Notes under the pieces: model-generated | What the model saw: the letters and a program-made list of their open reading frames with translations, nothing else | Told to the model about the DNA's origin: nothing | Databases searched by the model: none | Program-made: the position numbers and the translations under genes | NCBI GenBank assembly: GCA_016712315.1 | Contig: JADJRG010000017.1 | Span: 1-64,000 of the forward strand | DNA length: 64,000 nt | Direction of reading: 5' to 3' | Origin: Nannocystis sp. | GTDB taxonomy: Bacteria; Myxococcota_A; Polyangia; Nannocystales; Nannocystaceae | In this document: piece by piece, positions 35,814 through 44,945 of the stretch | How the letters are laid out: every line of letters begins with the position of its first letter | How positions within the stretch are numbered: position 1 is the first letter of the stretch

Positions 35814-36761
35814 TTATTGAACGGTGAGGGTGGAGCAGCGGGTGGCGTAGCCGTTGACCCAGGAGCCGAGGTGGATGTAGGCGCCGCTCATCGCGCCTGC
35901 GCAGGGATCCGCGAATGTCTGCCCGTTCGCGCTCCCGTGCGGGCCGAACGGGGTGAGCGGCCCGGGGACGATCTGGTAGCCCTGAGGGGTCGGCGCGAGG
36001 AGCAGCGGCGCGCAGGTGATGCCGAGGTTGTCGAGGACAGAGCCGGCGCTGCCAGAGGCGGTGACAACGACCTGGTCTTGAGGGCAGATGAGATCCATCG
36101 CCGCGCCGTCGTCGGCGTAGTCGGCCTTTCGATAGGGGAGCGCGCCGGCGTCCGTGACGGTGACGGTGAGGCCGACGAGCTGCGGGGCGCCGCAGTAGAT
36201 CTTGATCCCCGCGACCCACCGCTGCTCGGGCGTGTAGTCGGGGACGACGCGGACGCCGCGGACGAGGCCGCCCGGGCAGTCGTCTGTGGTCTTGTAGGGG
36301 CCGCCGTAGCCGCCGTCGCTGCCTCGCAGCGGCTGCACCTCCGGCGGGCCGATCAAGAGCTGGGTCGGCGTGAAGAGGCAGTCTTGGGTGCAGCCGTCGC
36401 CGTTGTCGGTGTTGCCGTCGTCGCAGAGCTCACCTTCATCGATGACGCGGTCGCCGCAGATCGGCTCGATGCTCCCGGTCGAGCTCGCTTCAGTCGGGTC
36501 CGTCGGTGCAGTCGAGTCGGTCGAGTCGGTCGAGTCGGTCGAGTCGGTCGAGGTGCCAGCGCCGCTCGACTCGCCCGCGGTGGCTCCGCTGGCGGTCGTT
36601 GCGCCAGTCGCGGTGGTGGAGGCGCTCGATGATGTGCCGGACGCGGTGGTGGCCTCATCGTCGCTAAAATTGGGGTTGTCGACCAGGCAGCCGTGGGCGA
36701 GCAGCGTCGCCGCGAGCAGCGAGGTGTGTCTCGGTGATGTGGCGCTGGAGCGGCGCAGCAT
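35814..36761 (-). CDS. lipoprotein with a Cys repeat and jacalin-like domain
   Basis: 315 aa. Signal peptide with lipobox LLAHGC, then a Ser/Thr/Ala linker including a perfect STD repeat (9-bp DNA units near 36517-36550) and one myxobacterial Cys repeat (CGDRVIDEGELCDDGNTDNG..DGC). A beta domain (residues about 140-315) follows: GLVRGVRVVPDYTPEQRWVA, VVVTASGSAGSVLDNLGITC, and Cys pairs. The SGS-x-x-D-x-LG pattern resembles jacalin-type lectins. Carbohydrate binding is an inference. Starts 4 bp after the VCBS lipoprotein gene stop, so co-transcribed. Confidence 0.7.
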   Translation of the reverse strand: MLRRSSATSPRHTSLLAATLLAHGCLVDNPNFSDDEATTASGTSSSASTTATGATTASGATAGESSGAGTSTDSTDSTDSTDSTAPTDPTEASSTGSIEPICGDRVIDEGELCDDGNTDNGDGCTQDCLFTPTQLLIGPPEVQPLRGSDGGYGGPYKTTDDCPGGLVRGVRVVPDYTPEQRWVAGIKIYCGAPQLVGLTVTVTDAGALPYRKADYADDGAAMDLICPQDQVVVTASGSAGSVLDNLGITCAPLLLAPTPQGYQIVPGPLTPFGPHGSANGQTFADPCAGAMSGAYIHLGSWVNGYATRCSTLTVQ

Positions 36762-36765
36762 CGGA

Positions 36766-39255
36766 TCATCCGGGGCAGAGGCCGAGGGCGTCGGCGCCGA
36801 GGTTGTTGCCGGGGTGGCAGTCGGCGATCAGGTCCTCGGGGTCGACGTCGACAAAGATGTTGCCGCCGCCCTTGACGTCGGCGGTGCAAGAGACGACCTC
36901 GCAGTCGCCAGGCATCAGCAGCTTGCTGGTCTTGGCCTCGCAGATCAGCGCGGCCTCTTCGACGCCCTGGTTGATGTCGGTGGTCTCGAGGAAGTGGACG
37001 ACGACGCCGTCGGTGACGGGGTTGGTGCCGCGGTTGCACACCTCAGCGATGAGCTCCGTGGTGCCGCCCTCGAAGTCGCAGAGCATGCCGAGGTCCTGGA
37101 GCTCGACGGTGAGGTCGGCGATCTGCAGCTTGCCCGCGCTGCCTTGGGTGTTCTGGCGCAGGTTGTTGAGGTCGTCGATCTGCCAGTTGTTCTGCAGGGC
37201 GCTGGCCTTGGGGACTCGCGCGTTGTCCTCGATGTGGACGACCGAGTACTGGTGCTGGTTCCAGATCGGGCGGGAGTTGGCCCAGCGATCCTGGGGGTCG
37301 CGGTAGATGATGAAGCCGTTCTTGGCGGCAAAAGCGCCTGAGTCGGGGTAGAGCGGGTCCTTGGCGGGGCACGCGTTGTAGGCGGTGCGGGGGACGACGA
37401 TCTCGGTGGCGAAGTCGCCGTCGACGTCGGCGATGGTCGGGTACTCCATGCCGGTGCCGCTCGAGGCGGGGCCGCTGAAGAGCACCTTGCCGCTCTTGCC
37501 CTCGTAGACGCGCATGTAACACTCGTCGCGGTAGACGACCTCGGCGGCGCCGTCGCCGTTGAAGTCGAAGATCGAGGAGCCGGTGATGTTAGAAGAGGCG
37601 TCCTGCGAGGGCTGCACCCAGAGCACGCCGTCGGGCAGGTTCTTGGCCTCTTGCATCGGATCGCGCTCGCACTTGCCGCCGGGGCGCTCGGCGGGGCTCT
37701 CTCCGTTCAGCGCCTTGACGCAGTCCGGGTCGTAGACGGCGTAGTGGGTGGCGCCAGCGGCGGCGACCTCGGCCTGGCCGTCGCCGTCGAAGTCGGAGAT
37801 GGTGATCGGGCCGCCGCGGTTGTCGGGCGGGTTGCCGGTCTTGTAGACGGGCACGGGGCCCCAGACGGGGGCGCCGCCGGAGAGCTTTTGGATCCTCAAG
37901 GAGCCGTTGGTGCCGGTGACGGTGAGCACGGCGACCTCAGGGAGCTGCTCGACGGGCTTGTCGCCGAGGGCCGTGTAGAGGCCAAAATTGGCGACGCCGA
38001 GGTGCGCGTAGGCGTAGTTGTTGTTGTCAGGGACGAAGGCGGGCTTGTCGACCCACTCGGCGGTGTCCTTGTCCCACGAGGCGAAGCGGCGCTGGGTGGC
38101 GAGGTCGATGACGCCGTCGAGGTCGACGTCGGCGACGACGGGCATGAGGTCGGCTCGGTTGGCCTGCCAGGCGGTGAGCAGGCAGCCGTCTCGATCAAAG
38201 ACGTTCTCGCCGACGATGATCTCAGGATAGTCGTCGTCGTCGAGGTCGAGCAGCAGGGGGCCGTTCAGCATGTTCTGGCTGCCGAAGGTGAGCACGGTGT
38301 CAGTCCCGCAGTCGCGGCCGTACCACATGCGCTCGAGCTTGGCTTGGTCGCCCTCCCAGACGATCCGCATGGCGTAGAGGCTGACCTGGGCGGCGTCGTT
38401 GTTGGCGGTCTGGCGGCGGTAGCTGACCAGCTCGGGGTGGCCGCCTTGGGCGAGGTCGTTGTCGAGGTCGCCGATCGCCCACGGGACGGCGTAGGCGGGG
38501 CGGTTGGCGTCGTTGGCCTCGTCAGCGCCGCCGGCGCGGAGCTGCTCGGCGCAGGTGCGACCGTCGAAGATCCGCAGGGTGCCGATCCGGCCGAGGCCGC
38601 CGAGGCTCTGAAAGGTCGTGGCGATGATCGAGGGCTGGAGCTTGTCGGGATCCTTGTCGAGGTTGAGATCGGCGACCATCGGGGTGGTGTAGATCAGCGT
38701 CGAGCCCTTGGTGAGGTCGTTGGGGTCGGCGACGCCGGTCCACTCGCACTGGGTCGCGGGGGTGACGCTGTCGGGGATGTCGCTCTTGATGCAGTCCGGG
38801 TCGTTGATCTTGTCGGGCGGGACGCCGTAGGGGATGCACTCGCCGTCCTCGTCGCAGTAGGAGTCGCCGGGGCAGTCGTCATAGGTCATGCACGCGCCGA
38901 GGTCGGGGATACAGGTGTCGTACTTGCACTTAAAATTCCCAGGACAGCCGCCGCAGGGGAGCTCGCCGGTGGTGGGCTCGCCGGTGGTGCTGTCGGTGGT
39001 GGTGGCGCTGTCGCTGTCGGTGGCGGTGCTGGTGAGCGGCGCGGTGGTGCTGGCGTCGCTCTCGCTGCCGGCGGCGGTGGTGGTGCCGTCGGTGGTGGCG
39101 TCGGTGGCGCTGGTAGTGGCAGAGTCGCTGGTCGAGGGCAGCGCGGTGGTGGTGGTCTCGGTGCCGGCGTTGTCGTCGCCGCCGCTGCAAGAGGCGCTGA
39201 CGATCGTGGCGAGGGCCGCGGCGGTGAGCAGGCGAGGGCGCAGGCGATGCGTCAT
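36766..39255 (-). CDS. large VCBS/FG-GAP lipoprotein
   Basis: 829 aa. MTHRLRPRLLTAAALATIVS then lipobox SASC, a long Thr/Ser/Asp linker and a Cys-rich segment (CGGCPGNFKCKYDTC). The propeller of FG-GAP blades covers residues about 170-640 (DLDNDLAQGGHPELVSYRR, DLDDDDYPEIIVGENVF, DVDLDGVIDLATQRRF). The motif IWNQHQYSVVHIEDN is followed by LQNNWQIDDLNNLRQN and a CARDB/Ig-like C-terminal domain (ELIAEVCNRGTNPVTDGVVV). First gene of a three-gene minus-strand run. Paralogue of the truncated gene at 32548-34761. Surface-anchored; ligand unknown. Confidence 0.85.
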   Translation of the reverse strand: MTHRLRPRLLTAAALATIVSASCSGGDDNAGTETTTTALPSTSDSATTSATDATTDGTTTAAGSESDASTTAPLTSTATDSDSATTTDSTTGEPTTGELPCGGCPGNFKCKYDTCIPDLGACMTYDDCPGDSYCDEDGECIPYGVPPDKINDPDCIKSDIPDSVTPATQCEWTGVADPNDLTKGSTLIYTTPMVADLNLDKDPDKLQPSIIATTFQSLGGLGRIGTLRIFDGRTCAEQLRAGGADEANDANRPAYAVPWAIGDLDNDLAQGGHPELVSYRRQTANNDAAQVSLYAMRIVWEGDQAKLERMWYGRDCGTDTVLTFGSQNMLNGPLLLDLDDDDYPEIIVGENVFDRDGCLLTAWQANRADLMPVVADVDLDGVIDLATQRRFASWDKDTAEWVDKPAFVPDNNNYAYAHLGVANFGLYTALGDKPVEQLPEVAVLTVTGTNGSLRIQKLSGGAPVWGPVPVYKTGNPPDNRGGPITISDFDGDGQAEVAAAGATHYAVYDPDCVKALNGESPAERPGGKCERDPMQEAKNLPDGVLWVQPSQDASSNITGSSIFDFNGDGAAEVVYRDECYMRVYEGKSGKVLFSGPASSGTGMEYPTIADVDGDFATEIVVPRTAYNACPAKDPLYPDSGAFAAKNGFIIYRDPQDRWANSRPIWNQHQYSVVHIEDNARVPKASALQNNWQIDDLNNLRQNTQGSAGKLQIADLTVELQDLGMLCDFEGGTTELIAEVCNRGTNPVTDGVVVHFLETTDINQGVEEAALICEAKTSKLLMPGDCEVVSCTADVKGGGNIFVDVDPEDLIADCHPGNNLGADALGLCPG

Positions 39256-39359
39256 CGGGCGAGACTACTGGCGAGCGCGGCGCGCGGCTAGAGGCGGCAG
39301 CGGGCGCGCGGTGCGGCGCGGGACGGAGCGATGACCAGAAGTGCGCGCTGCGCCCTTGG

Positions 39360-41063
39360 TCAGGCGCGCCAGAGGCGGCGCATGTAGTCGTGGAGGGCGG
39401 CGGCGCGCGCGGGTTGGCTGCGGAAGGCGATGTAGCCGTCGGGGCGGACGAGGTAGAGGCACTCGGAGGCGGCGCCGTAGCGGCGGTGGCAGAGCGCCTC
39501 CGAGTCGAGGATGAGGGAGCCGGGCCAGTCGAGGGCAGGGGGCGCGGCGGCGGCGGGCACGACGATGTGGGCGCGGATCCATCCTGGGTAGCGGGCCTCG
39601 GCTTCGCGGGCGATCTCGGCGAGGTTTTGATAGCCGGCGGCGGTGGCGGCGGCGCCGTCGAAGAGGAGGAGGTCGAAGCCGGGGCCGTCGAAGCGGTCGT
39701 AGAGGCGCTCTTGGTCGTCGCCGCTGAACCAGTGGACGTCGGGGGCGCGCTCGCCGGGCGCGGGGCCGCCGCTGAAGTCGAGCCAGTCGCGGACGGCGGG
39801 CGACTCGTCGTCGCCGCGGCGGCGGAGGTGCGCTTGCCAGAGGGGAGGACGGGACTGGTCGGCGAGCGAGCTGGCGGTGTAGTGGACCTCGAGCATGGAG
39901 AGGGCGCGGCCGATCCTGCTCTGCACGAGGCCGAGGTTGAGCATCATCTTCATGAGGTTGTTGCGCAGCTCGGCGGCGACCCCGGGCTTGAGTGCGTTGA
40001 TCCGCGTCATGTTGCGGGTGGCTGTGTCGGTCCAGTCGAGGGTGGCGCGGGCGAGGGGGCGGCGCTCCTCCTCGTAGGTGTCGAGCAGGGCGTCGGGGGC
40101 GCGGCCGCTGTGGACGAGGGCGAGCTTCCAGCCGAGGTTGTGGGCGTCTTGGATCCCCATGTTCATGCCTTGGCCGCCGGCGGGGCTGTGGATGTGGGCG
40201 GCGTCGCCGGCGAGCAGGGCGCGGCCGCGGCGGTAAGCAGCGGCGAGGCGGCAATGGATCTTGAACCCGACCATCCATACGGGGTCCGAGACCTCTGCGC
40301 CGGCGGGGCCGCGCTCGCGCATGAGCTGTTGAAAGTGGGCGAGGGTGAGCTCCGCGTCAGGATCAGGCGGGTTGAAGGCGATGAGGCGGTAGCGGCCGGC
40401 GCCAGGCAAGGGGAAGGCGGCCATGGGTCCAGGGGCGCCGACAAACGTGATGATCTCGTCGTCGGCGACGAGCAGCGGCCAGTCGATCTTGACGTCGGCT
40501 TGGATGAGCCGGACCTCATATTGGAAGCCCTCGAAGGCGACGCCGAGGGCGTGGCGCACGGTGGAGTGGGCGCCGTCGCAGCCGACGATCCAGCGGCTGC
40601 GCACGCCCTCTTCGCGGCCGTCGGGGTGGGTGAGGGTGGCGGCGACGTGCTGCTCGCCCGCGATGAAGCTGGTGAGGCGTACGCCGCGCTCGATCGGGGT
40701 GCCGCGCGCCTCCAAGGCGCCTTGCAGGATCGCCTCGGTCTCGCGCTGGGAGAGCGAGAGGACGTGGTCGAAGCGGGAGCCGTCGATCTGGAGCTGGACG
40801 CTGGCGAGCTGGCGCTGATGAGCGTCGAAGATCCTGAAGCGGCGGAGCTCGCGGCCGCGGGCGAGCAGCTCGGCGTCGAGGCCGAGGCGCTCGAAGATCT
40901 CGAGGGTGCGGGCGTGGATGACCTGCGCCTTCGACCAAGGGCTCGGGGTGAGCTCACGCTCGACGACGCGGTGGCTGAGGCCGTAGCGCTGGAGCTCGTG
41001 CGCGAGGGTGAGCCCGACCGGGCCAGCTCCGATGATCAGGACGTCGACTTCAGGTGCGGTCAT
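39360..41063 (-). CDS. FAD-dependent aromatic-ring hydroxylase (PheA/TfdB type)
   Basis: 567 aa from ATG at 41063 (MTAPEVDVLIIGAGPVGLT). The GxGxxG FAD motif is at residues 11-16. The second FAD/NAD(P)H motif IVGCDGAHSTVRHALGV sits near residue 165 and the GD motif RALLAGDAAHIHSPAGGQGM near residue 285. A thioredoxin-like C-terminal domain, typical of phenol-hydroxylase relatives, spans about residues 420-567. It would hydroxylate a phenolic or polyketide substrate with NAD(P)H and O2. No biosynthetic cluster surrounds it, so the substrate cannot be given. Divergent from a lipoprotein gene across 88 bp. Confidence 0.88.
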   Translation of the reverse strand: MTAPEVDVLIIGAGPVGLTLAHELQRYGLSHRVVERELTPSPWSKAQVIHARTLEIFERLGLDAELLARGRELRRFRIFDAHQRQLASVQLQIDGSRFDHVLSLSQRETEAILQGALEARGTPIERGVRLTSFIAGEQHVAATLTHPDGREEGVRSRWIVGCDGAHSTVRHALGVAFEGFQYEVRLIQADVKIDWPLLVADDEIITFVGAPGPMAAFPLPGAGRYRLIAFNPPDPDAELTLAHFQQLMRERGPAGAEVSDPVWMVGFKIHCRLAAAYRRGRALLAGDAAHIHSPAGGQGMNMGIQDAHNLGWKLALVHSGRAPDALLDTYEEERRPLARATLDWTDTATRNMTRINALKPGVAAELRNNLMKMMLNLGLVQSRIGRALSMLEVHYTASSLADQSRPPLWQAHLRRRGDDESPAVRDWLDFSGGPAPGERAPDVHWFSGDDQERLYDRFDGPGFDLLLFDGAAATAAGYQNLAEIAREAEARYPGWIRAHIVVPAAAAPPALDWPGSLILDSEALCHRRYGAASECLYLVRPDGYIAFRSQPARAAALHDYMRRLWRA

Positions 41064-41151
41064 GCGAGGGCAATATCGCATCGATCCGCGGGCCTACAAA
41101 GGGGGGCGGCGAGGGGTTGAGGTCCCGGCGCCGCTGCGAGACGATCTTCCA

Positions 41152-42303
41152 GTGACGAGACGAGCCGCACCACTTCGACGCCGCACCCCGGGCCCGCGAG
41201 CCGCGAGCCTGGTCATCCCGCTCGCGTGGGTCGTGGTGTTGCTCGCTCTGGCCAGCGCGTGCGGACGCGAGGGCGACGCGCCGATCACGTCTTCACCGTC
41301 CACCGCGGCTGCTGCGCCGTCCACGGCTGCACCGTCCACGGCTGTTGCACCTTCGACGAGTGCACGCACGCCCGACCCCGGGCCCACCGCGCCCGTGGAG
41401 CCCAGGATCCCCGCGCCCACCGCCACCGAGCCCGCGGCCGCCGGTGATCCCGCCCAAGTCGAGCGGGTGCTCGCCGACTACCACAGCATCGAGCGCTTCC
41501 TTGGCCCGTTGCCCGCCGGGACGGAGCCCTCCGAGCCCGACCAGAAGCGCCTGCGCGAGTATCTCGGCGCGGCGACCTTCACCTGGTACGAGAGCAGCGG
41601 CTGGAGCACCGACACCGTCCGCCACACCTGGCTCGTGCGTATGGCGGAGCGAGCCGCGCGCGAGCCGCCCTCCACCATTCGCATGCCGCTCTATCCCAAC
41701 GTGGGCTGGGGCTGCGAGGTACCGAGCATCTGGGTCGCCACCGGCAACTTCGATCCCGACGTCACCTTCATCCTGCCAGTGGGCGACACGACGCTCTTGC
41801 GTGATTGCGAGGCGTGCTTCGAGGACTTCGACCGCCGCGACGCCTGCATCGACCGCCGCTGCAACCTCCAGGTGCAGGGGTACTTCACGGGCACGATCAC
41901 CGAGCCCACTGAGCACTGCGAGAGCATCGGGTACGAGTTCCACGTCGAGCGCGCCACCGCCAACGGACCGAGCCCCTCGCTATTCTTCCTCGCGCTGCCC
42001 GGGGGCGCCGCGCCGCCCGAAGGGCCCCCCATCGCCGAGGGCCCGCGCTGGGGCGTGCTGTTCTCGAGCGACTTCCGCCACCAGGCCAAGGCCCGGGAGC
42101 GGGCCGACGCCCTGAAGGCCCGCCTGGTCGAGAAGGGTCACGCTGGCGCGCAGGTGCTCGACTCGCGGCGAATCCCCGCGCTGTGGTGCTGCAGCTTCGC
42201 CGTGCTGGTGGAGCGCTTCGCCGACGAGAGGGCCGCGAAGGCGCTGGCCAGGGTGTTGAAGCGCGAGGGATTCGAGGGCGCGCTCGTGCGACAGCTCTAT
42301 TGA
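41152..42303 (+). CDS. lipoprotein with SPOR-like C-terminus
   Basis: GTG at 41152 gives about 383 aa. A basic head leads to LVIPLAWVVVLLALASAC (lipobox ASAC), then an Ala/Ser/Thr/Pro linker. The central domain has conserved-looking Cys pairs (DCEACFEDFDRRDACIDRRC) and an FHVERAT segment. The end (WGVLFSSDFRHQAKARERAD, LKARLVEKGHAGAQVLDSRR) resembles a SPOR peptidoglycan-binding repeat. The 130 bp between its stop and the convergent penicillin-binding gene hold nothing recognisable. Role in the cell envelope likely; exact function unknown. Confidence 0.65.
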   Translation: MTRRAAPLRRRTPGPRAASLVIPLAWVVVLLALASACGREGDAPITSSPSTAAAAPSTAAPSTAVAPSTSARTPDPGPTAPVEPRIPAPTATEPAAAGDPAQVERVLADYHSIERFLGPLPAGTEPSEPDQKRLREYLGAATFTWYESSGWSTDTVRHTWLVRMAERAAREPPSTIRMPLYPNVGWGCEVPSIWVATGNFDPDVTFILPVGDTTLLRDCEACFEDFDRRDACIDRRCNLQVQGYFTGTITEPTEHCESIGYEFHVERATANGPSPSLFFLALPGGAAPPEGPPIAEGPRWGVLFSSDFRHQAKARERADALKARLVEKGHAGAQVLDSRRIPALWCCSFAVLVERFADERAAKALARVLKREGFEGALVRQLY

Positions 42304-42434
42304 GCGGCGCTTCTCGATGGGAGAGGTCCACATTCCCATGGCCTGAGGTCGTCGTACCGGCCGCATCGGACCTAACGGGGGGCTGAACAAGATGCAAATA
42401 CCGACGGCGATGGGTGTCGCGCGCGGGTGGGGGA

Positions 42435-44945
42435 TCAGCGGACGGCGAAGCGGGCGCTGGCGAGGTGGACCTGTAGGGTGGGATCGGCGGGGCGGACGAG
42501 CAGGGTGTGATCGCCAGGTGGGGCGGTGATGAGCGCTCGGTAGGGGTGGGCGGCGCGGGCGACGACGTGGCCGTCGAGCACGATCTCGAGCTCGCCGAGG
42601 GCTCCCCCACTATTACTATTACTATTACTATTACTATTAACAATAATGTTATTTAGGGCGTCGGTGGTGACGCGGACCTCGAAGGTAGCGGCGCCGCGGT
42701 GATCGCTGAGGTAGACGGCGCCGTCGGCGGGGGCGGTGAGGGTGAGGCTAGGGATCGGGTGGTCGCGGGCTTCGGCGCAGCCAGGGGTGGCGCTGGCGAG
42801 CAGCCACGGCTGATCCGGATCGCGGGGGCCGTGGGAGAGCAGCCACTCGTCGTACTCGTCGGGCAAGATCACGGCGACCTGGCGGCCGCGTGGGTCGCAG
42901 CGCAGGCCGGCGGGGGCGCTGGGGTCCGGGCGGACGTGGGCGTGCATGGTGCATGTCTCTTCGGGCAGGTCCGTGTCCTTGGCGAAGAGCCGCGCGGCGG
43001 CGTCGGGGCAGGCGGGGCCGGGGCGCTTCCCGGAGAGGGGGCAGACGTCGAGGCTGGCGAGCAGGCCGGGCTGCCAGAGGGGGGCGCGGGTGGGTACGTC
43101 GGCCATGGCGCGGCGCATGGCGGCGGCGAAGAGAGGGCCGGCGCCGCTGCCGCCGGTGAGGCCGGCGGTGCCGGTGCCGTCGGCGTTGCCGAGCCAGACG
43201 GCGACGGTGCGCTCGTAGGTGTACCCAACGGTCCAGGTGTCGCGATACCCAGAAGAGGTGCCGGTCTTGACGGCGACGGGGTAGGGCAACGAAAAAGGGC
43301 CTCGGCCGTGGAGGCCGCGGATCCGGGCGAGGGGATCGGACAAGGCCTCGGTGACGGCGGCGGCGACGGCGGGGGCGAAGATCTGTGTGCCTGTCCCTTG
43401 GGGCAGCTCGCGGCCGAGCGACTCGGGGGGCTCGCCGTCGCGCAGGCGGTCGCGCAGGGGGATCGACTCGCCGCCGCGGGCGAGGGCGACGTAGGCGGCG
43501 GCGAGCTCGCGCAGGCGCACCTCGCCGCCGCCGAGGGCGAGGGCGAGGCCGTAGTGGCCGGGATCTTCGGTGAGGCTGGCGAAGCCGAGCTGGTGGAGGA
43601 GGTCGAGGAGGACGCCGTCTTCGAGCTCGGCGGCGAGGCGGACGGCGGGGATGTTGAGGGAGCCGGCGAGGGCTTCTCGTAAGGGGATCGGGCCCTCGAA
43701 GCCGCGGCTGAAATTGAGGGGGGTGTAGGTGCCTCCGGCCTCCTGGAAGCGGGTGGCGACGTCGGCGGTGGCCTCGGCGCCGCTGTGGCCGCGGGCGAAG
43801 GCGAGCGCGTAGACGAATGGTTTTAAGGTGGACCCGGGCTGGCGACGGGCGCGGATCATGTCGACTTGGCCAGAGATCGCAGGATCATGGAAATCGGCGG
43901 AGCCGACGTAGGCGAGCAGCTCGCCGCTGCGGTTGTCGACGACGAGCACGGCGGCGTCGGTGGCGCCTTGCTCGGCGACGTGGGCGAGGTGGCCGCGGGT
44001 GAGGCCCTCGATGTCGCGCTGGAGATCGAGGTCGAGGGTGGTGTGGGTGGCGTCCGCTTTGTCGAAGTACGAGCGATCTTCGGCGGCGATCAGGGCCTCG
44101 ACGAGATGCGGGGCGAAGAAGGGGCTTGTTAAGGGGCGCAGGACGATCGGCTCGGACTCGGCGCGGCGACGATCGGCGTCGCTGAGGTGGCCCTGCTTGA
44201 CGAGCCCCTCGAGGACGCGGCGCTGGCGGGGGAGCACTCGCTCTTGGTGGGTGTAGGGATCGAGGTAGGAGGGGGCGCGGGGGAGGACGGCGAGGAAGGC
44301 GGCTTGGGCCCAGCTCAGATCGGCAGGGGCGACGCCAAAGTAGGCGCGGGCGGCGGCCTGCGGGCCGACGAGGCCGTGGCCGTAGGGGAGGCGGTTGAGG
44401 TAGGCGGCGAGGATCTCGGGCTTGCTGAGGGCGGCCTCGAGGTTCATGGCGCGGGCGGCCTCGCGGAGCTTTAGGGCGAGATCGCGGGCGGGGGGATCGC
44501 CGCGGCCGTCGAGCAGCTTGACGAGCTGTTGGGTGATGGTGCTGGCGCCCGAGACGCGGCGCCGGTGGCGGATCGCCTGGCCGAGGGCGCGGAGCATGGC
44601 GAGGCGGTCGACGCCGTCGTGCGCCAAAAAGGACTGATCTTCGGCGGCGATGGTCGCGTGGATGAGGCGGGGGCCGATCTGCTCGAGATCGCTCTCGCGG
44701 CCGCGCAGGCCGAGCTCCGAGCGCTTCTCGCGGAGCAGGCGGCCGTCGCGGGCGAGGAAGCGGTGGCCTCGGTGCCAACGATCGCCCAGGGCTTCGGGGC
44801 CAGGGGCGCCGACGCTGCCGCGGTAGAGCTGCCAGGCGAGCGCGGCGGCGGCGGTGAGGACGAGCAGGATGAGCGCGGCGAGGAGCAGGCGGCGCGGCCA
44901 GCGGCGCGGTCGACGAGGGGCGGCGTGGCGCGGGGAAGGGGTCAC
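42435..44945 (-). CDS. pbpC: penicillin-binding protein 1C
   Basis: 836 aa bifunctional peptidoglycan synthase. An inner-membrane anchor (LLLAALILLVLTAAAALAW, residues 19-37) precedes a GT51 glycosyltransferase domain with EDQSFLAHDGVD and GASTITQQLVKLL. The transpeptidase has the SxxK motif in RQPGSTLKPFVYALA, SxN in SLNIPA and KTGTS in VAVKTGTSSGYRDTW. The C-terminal PBP1C-specific region follows (LDVCPLSGKRPGPACP). Its last domain contains an Asn-Ser run encoded by a hexamer microsatellite. The start overlaps the stop of the alpha-2-macroglobulin gene by four bases, the classic yfhM-pbpC pairing in which the two proteins guard and repair the envelope. Confidence 0.93.
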   Translation of the reverse strand: MTPSPRHAAPRRPRRWPRRLLLAALILLVLTAAAALAWQLYRGSVGAPGPEALGDRWHRGHRFLARDGRLLREKRSELGLRGRESDLEQIGPRLIHATIAAEDQSFLAHDGVDRLAMLRALGQAIRHRRRVSGASTITQQLVKLLDGRGDPPARDLALKLREAARAMNLEAALSKPEILAAYLNRLPYGHGLVGPQAAARAYFGVAPADLSWAQAAFLAVLPRAPSYLDPYTHQERVLPRQRRVLEGLVKQGHLSDADRRRAESEPIVLRPLTSPFFAPHLVEALIAAEDRSYFDKADATHTTLDLDLQRDIEGLTRGHLAHVAEQGATDAAVLVVDNRSGELLAYVGSADFHDPAISGQVDMIRARRQPGSTLKPFVYALAFARGHSGAEATADVATRFQEAGGTYTPLNFSRGFEGPIPLREALAGSLNIPAVRLAAELEDGVLLDLLHQLGFASLTEDPGHYGLALALGGGEVRLRELAAAYVALARGGESIPLRDRLRDGEPPESLGRELPQGTGTQIFAPAVAAAVTEALSDPLARIRGLHGRGPFSLPYPVAVKTGTSSGYRDTWTVGYTYERTVAVWLGNADGTGTAGLTGGSGAGPLFAAAMRRAMADVPTRAPLWQPGLLASLDVCPLSGKRPGPACPDAAARLFAKDTDLPEETCTMHAHVRPDPSAPAGLRCDPRGRQVAVILPDEYDEWLLSHGPRDPDQPWLLASATPGCAEARDHPIPSLTLTAPADGAVYLSDHRGAATFEVRVTTDALNNIIVNSNSNSNSNSGGALGELEIVLDGHVVARAAHPYRALITAPPGDHTLLVRPADPTLQVHLASARFAVR
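42610..42639 (-). repeat. CTATTA hexamer microsatellite inside pbpC
   Basis: Five perfect CTATTA units, with an AT-rich flank to about 42655, stand out in very GC-rich DNA. On the coding strand they give an Asn-Ser run preceded by NNIIVNS. Being a hexamer, unit loss or gain would keep the frame and only lengthen or shorten a loop in the C-terminal domain. Confidence 0.8.

Noticed and set aside
37651..39291. Long plus-strand open frame opposite the VCBS lipoprotein
   Set aside because: Antisense shadow; the minus strand encodes a signal peptide, lipobox and propeller repeats.
39390..41120. Long plus-strand open frame opposite the FAD hydroxylase
   Set aside because: Antisense shadow with low-complexity composition; the minus strand has FAD motifs.
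41897..42643. Open frame beginning with an Ile-Val repeat antisense-frame to pbpC
   Set aside because: Produced by the hexamer microsatellite read in another frame; pbpC has all catalytic motifs in its own frame.
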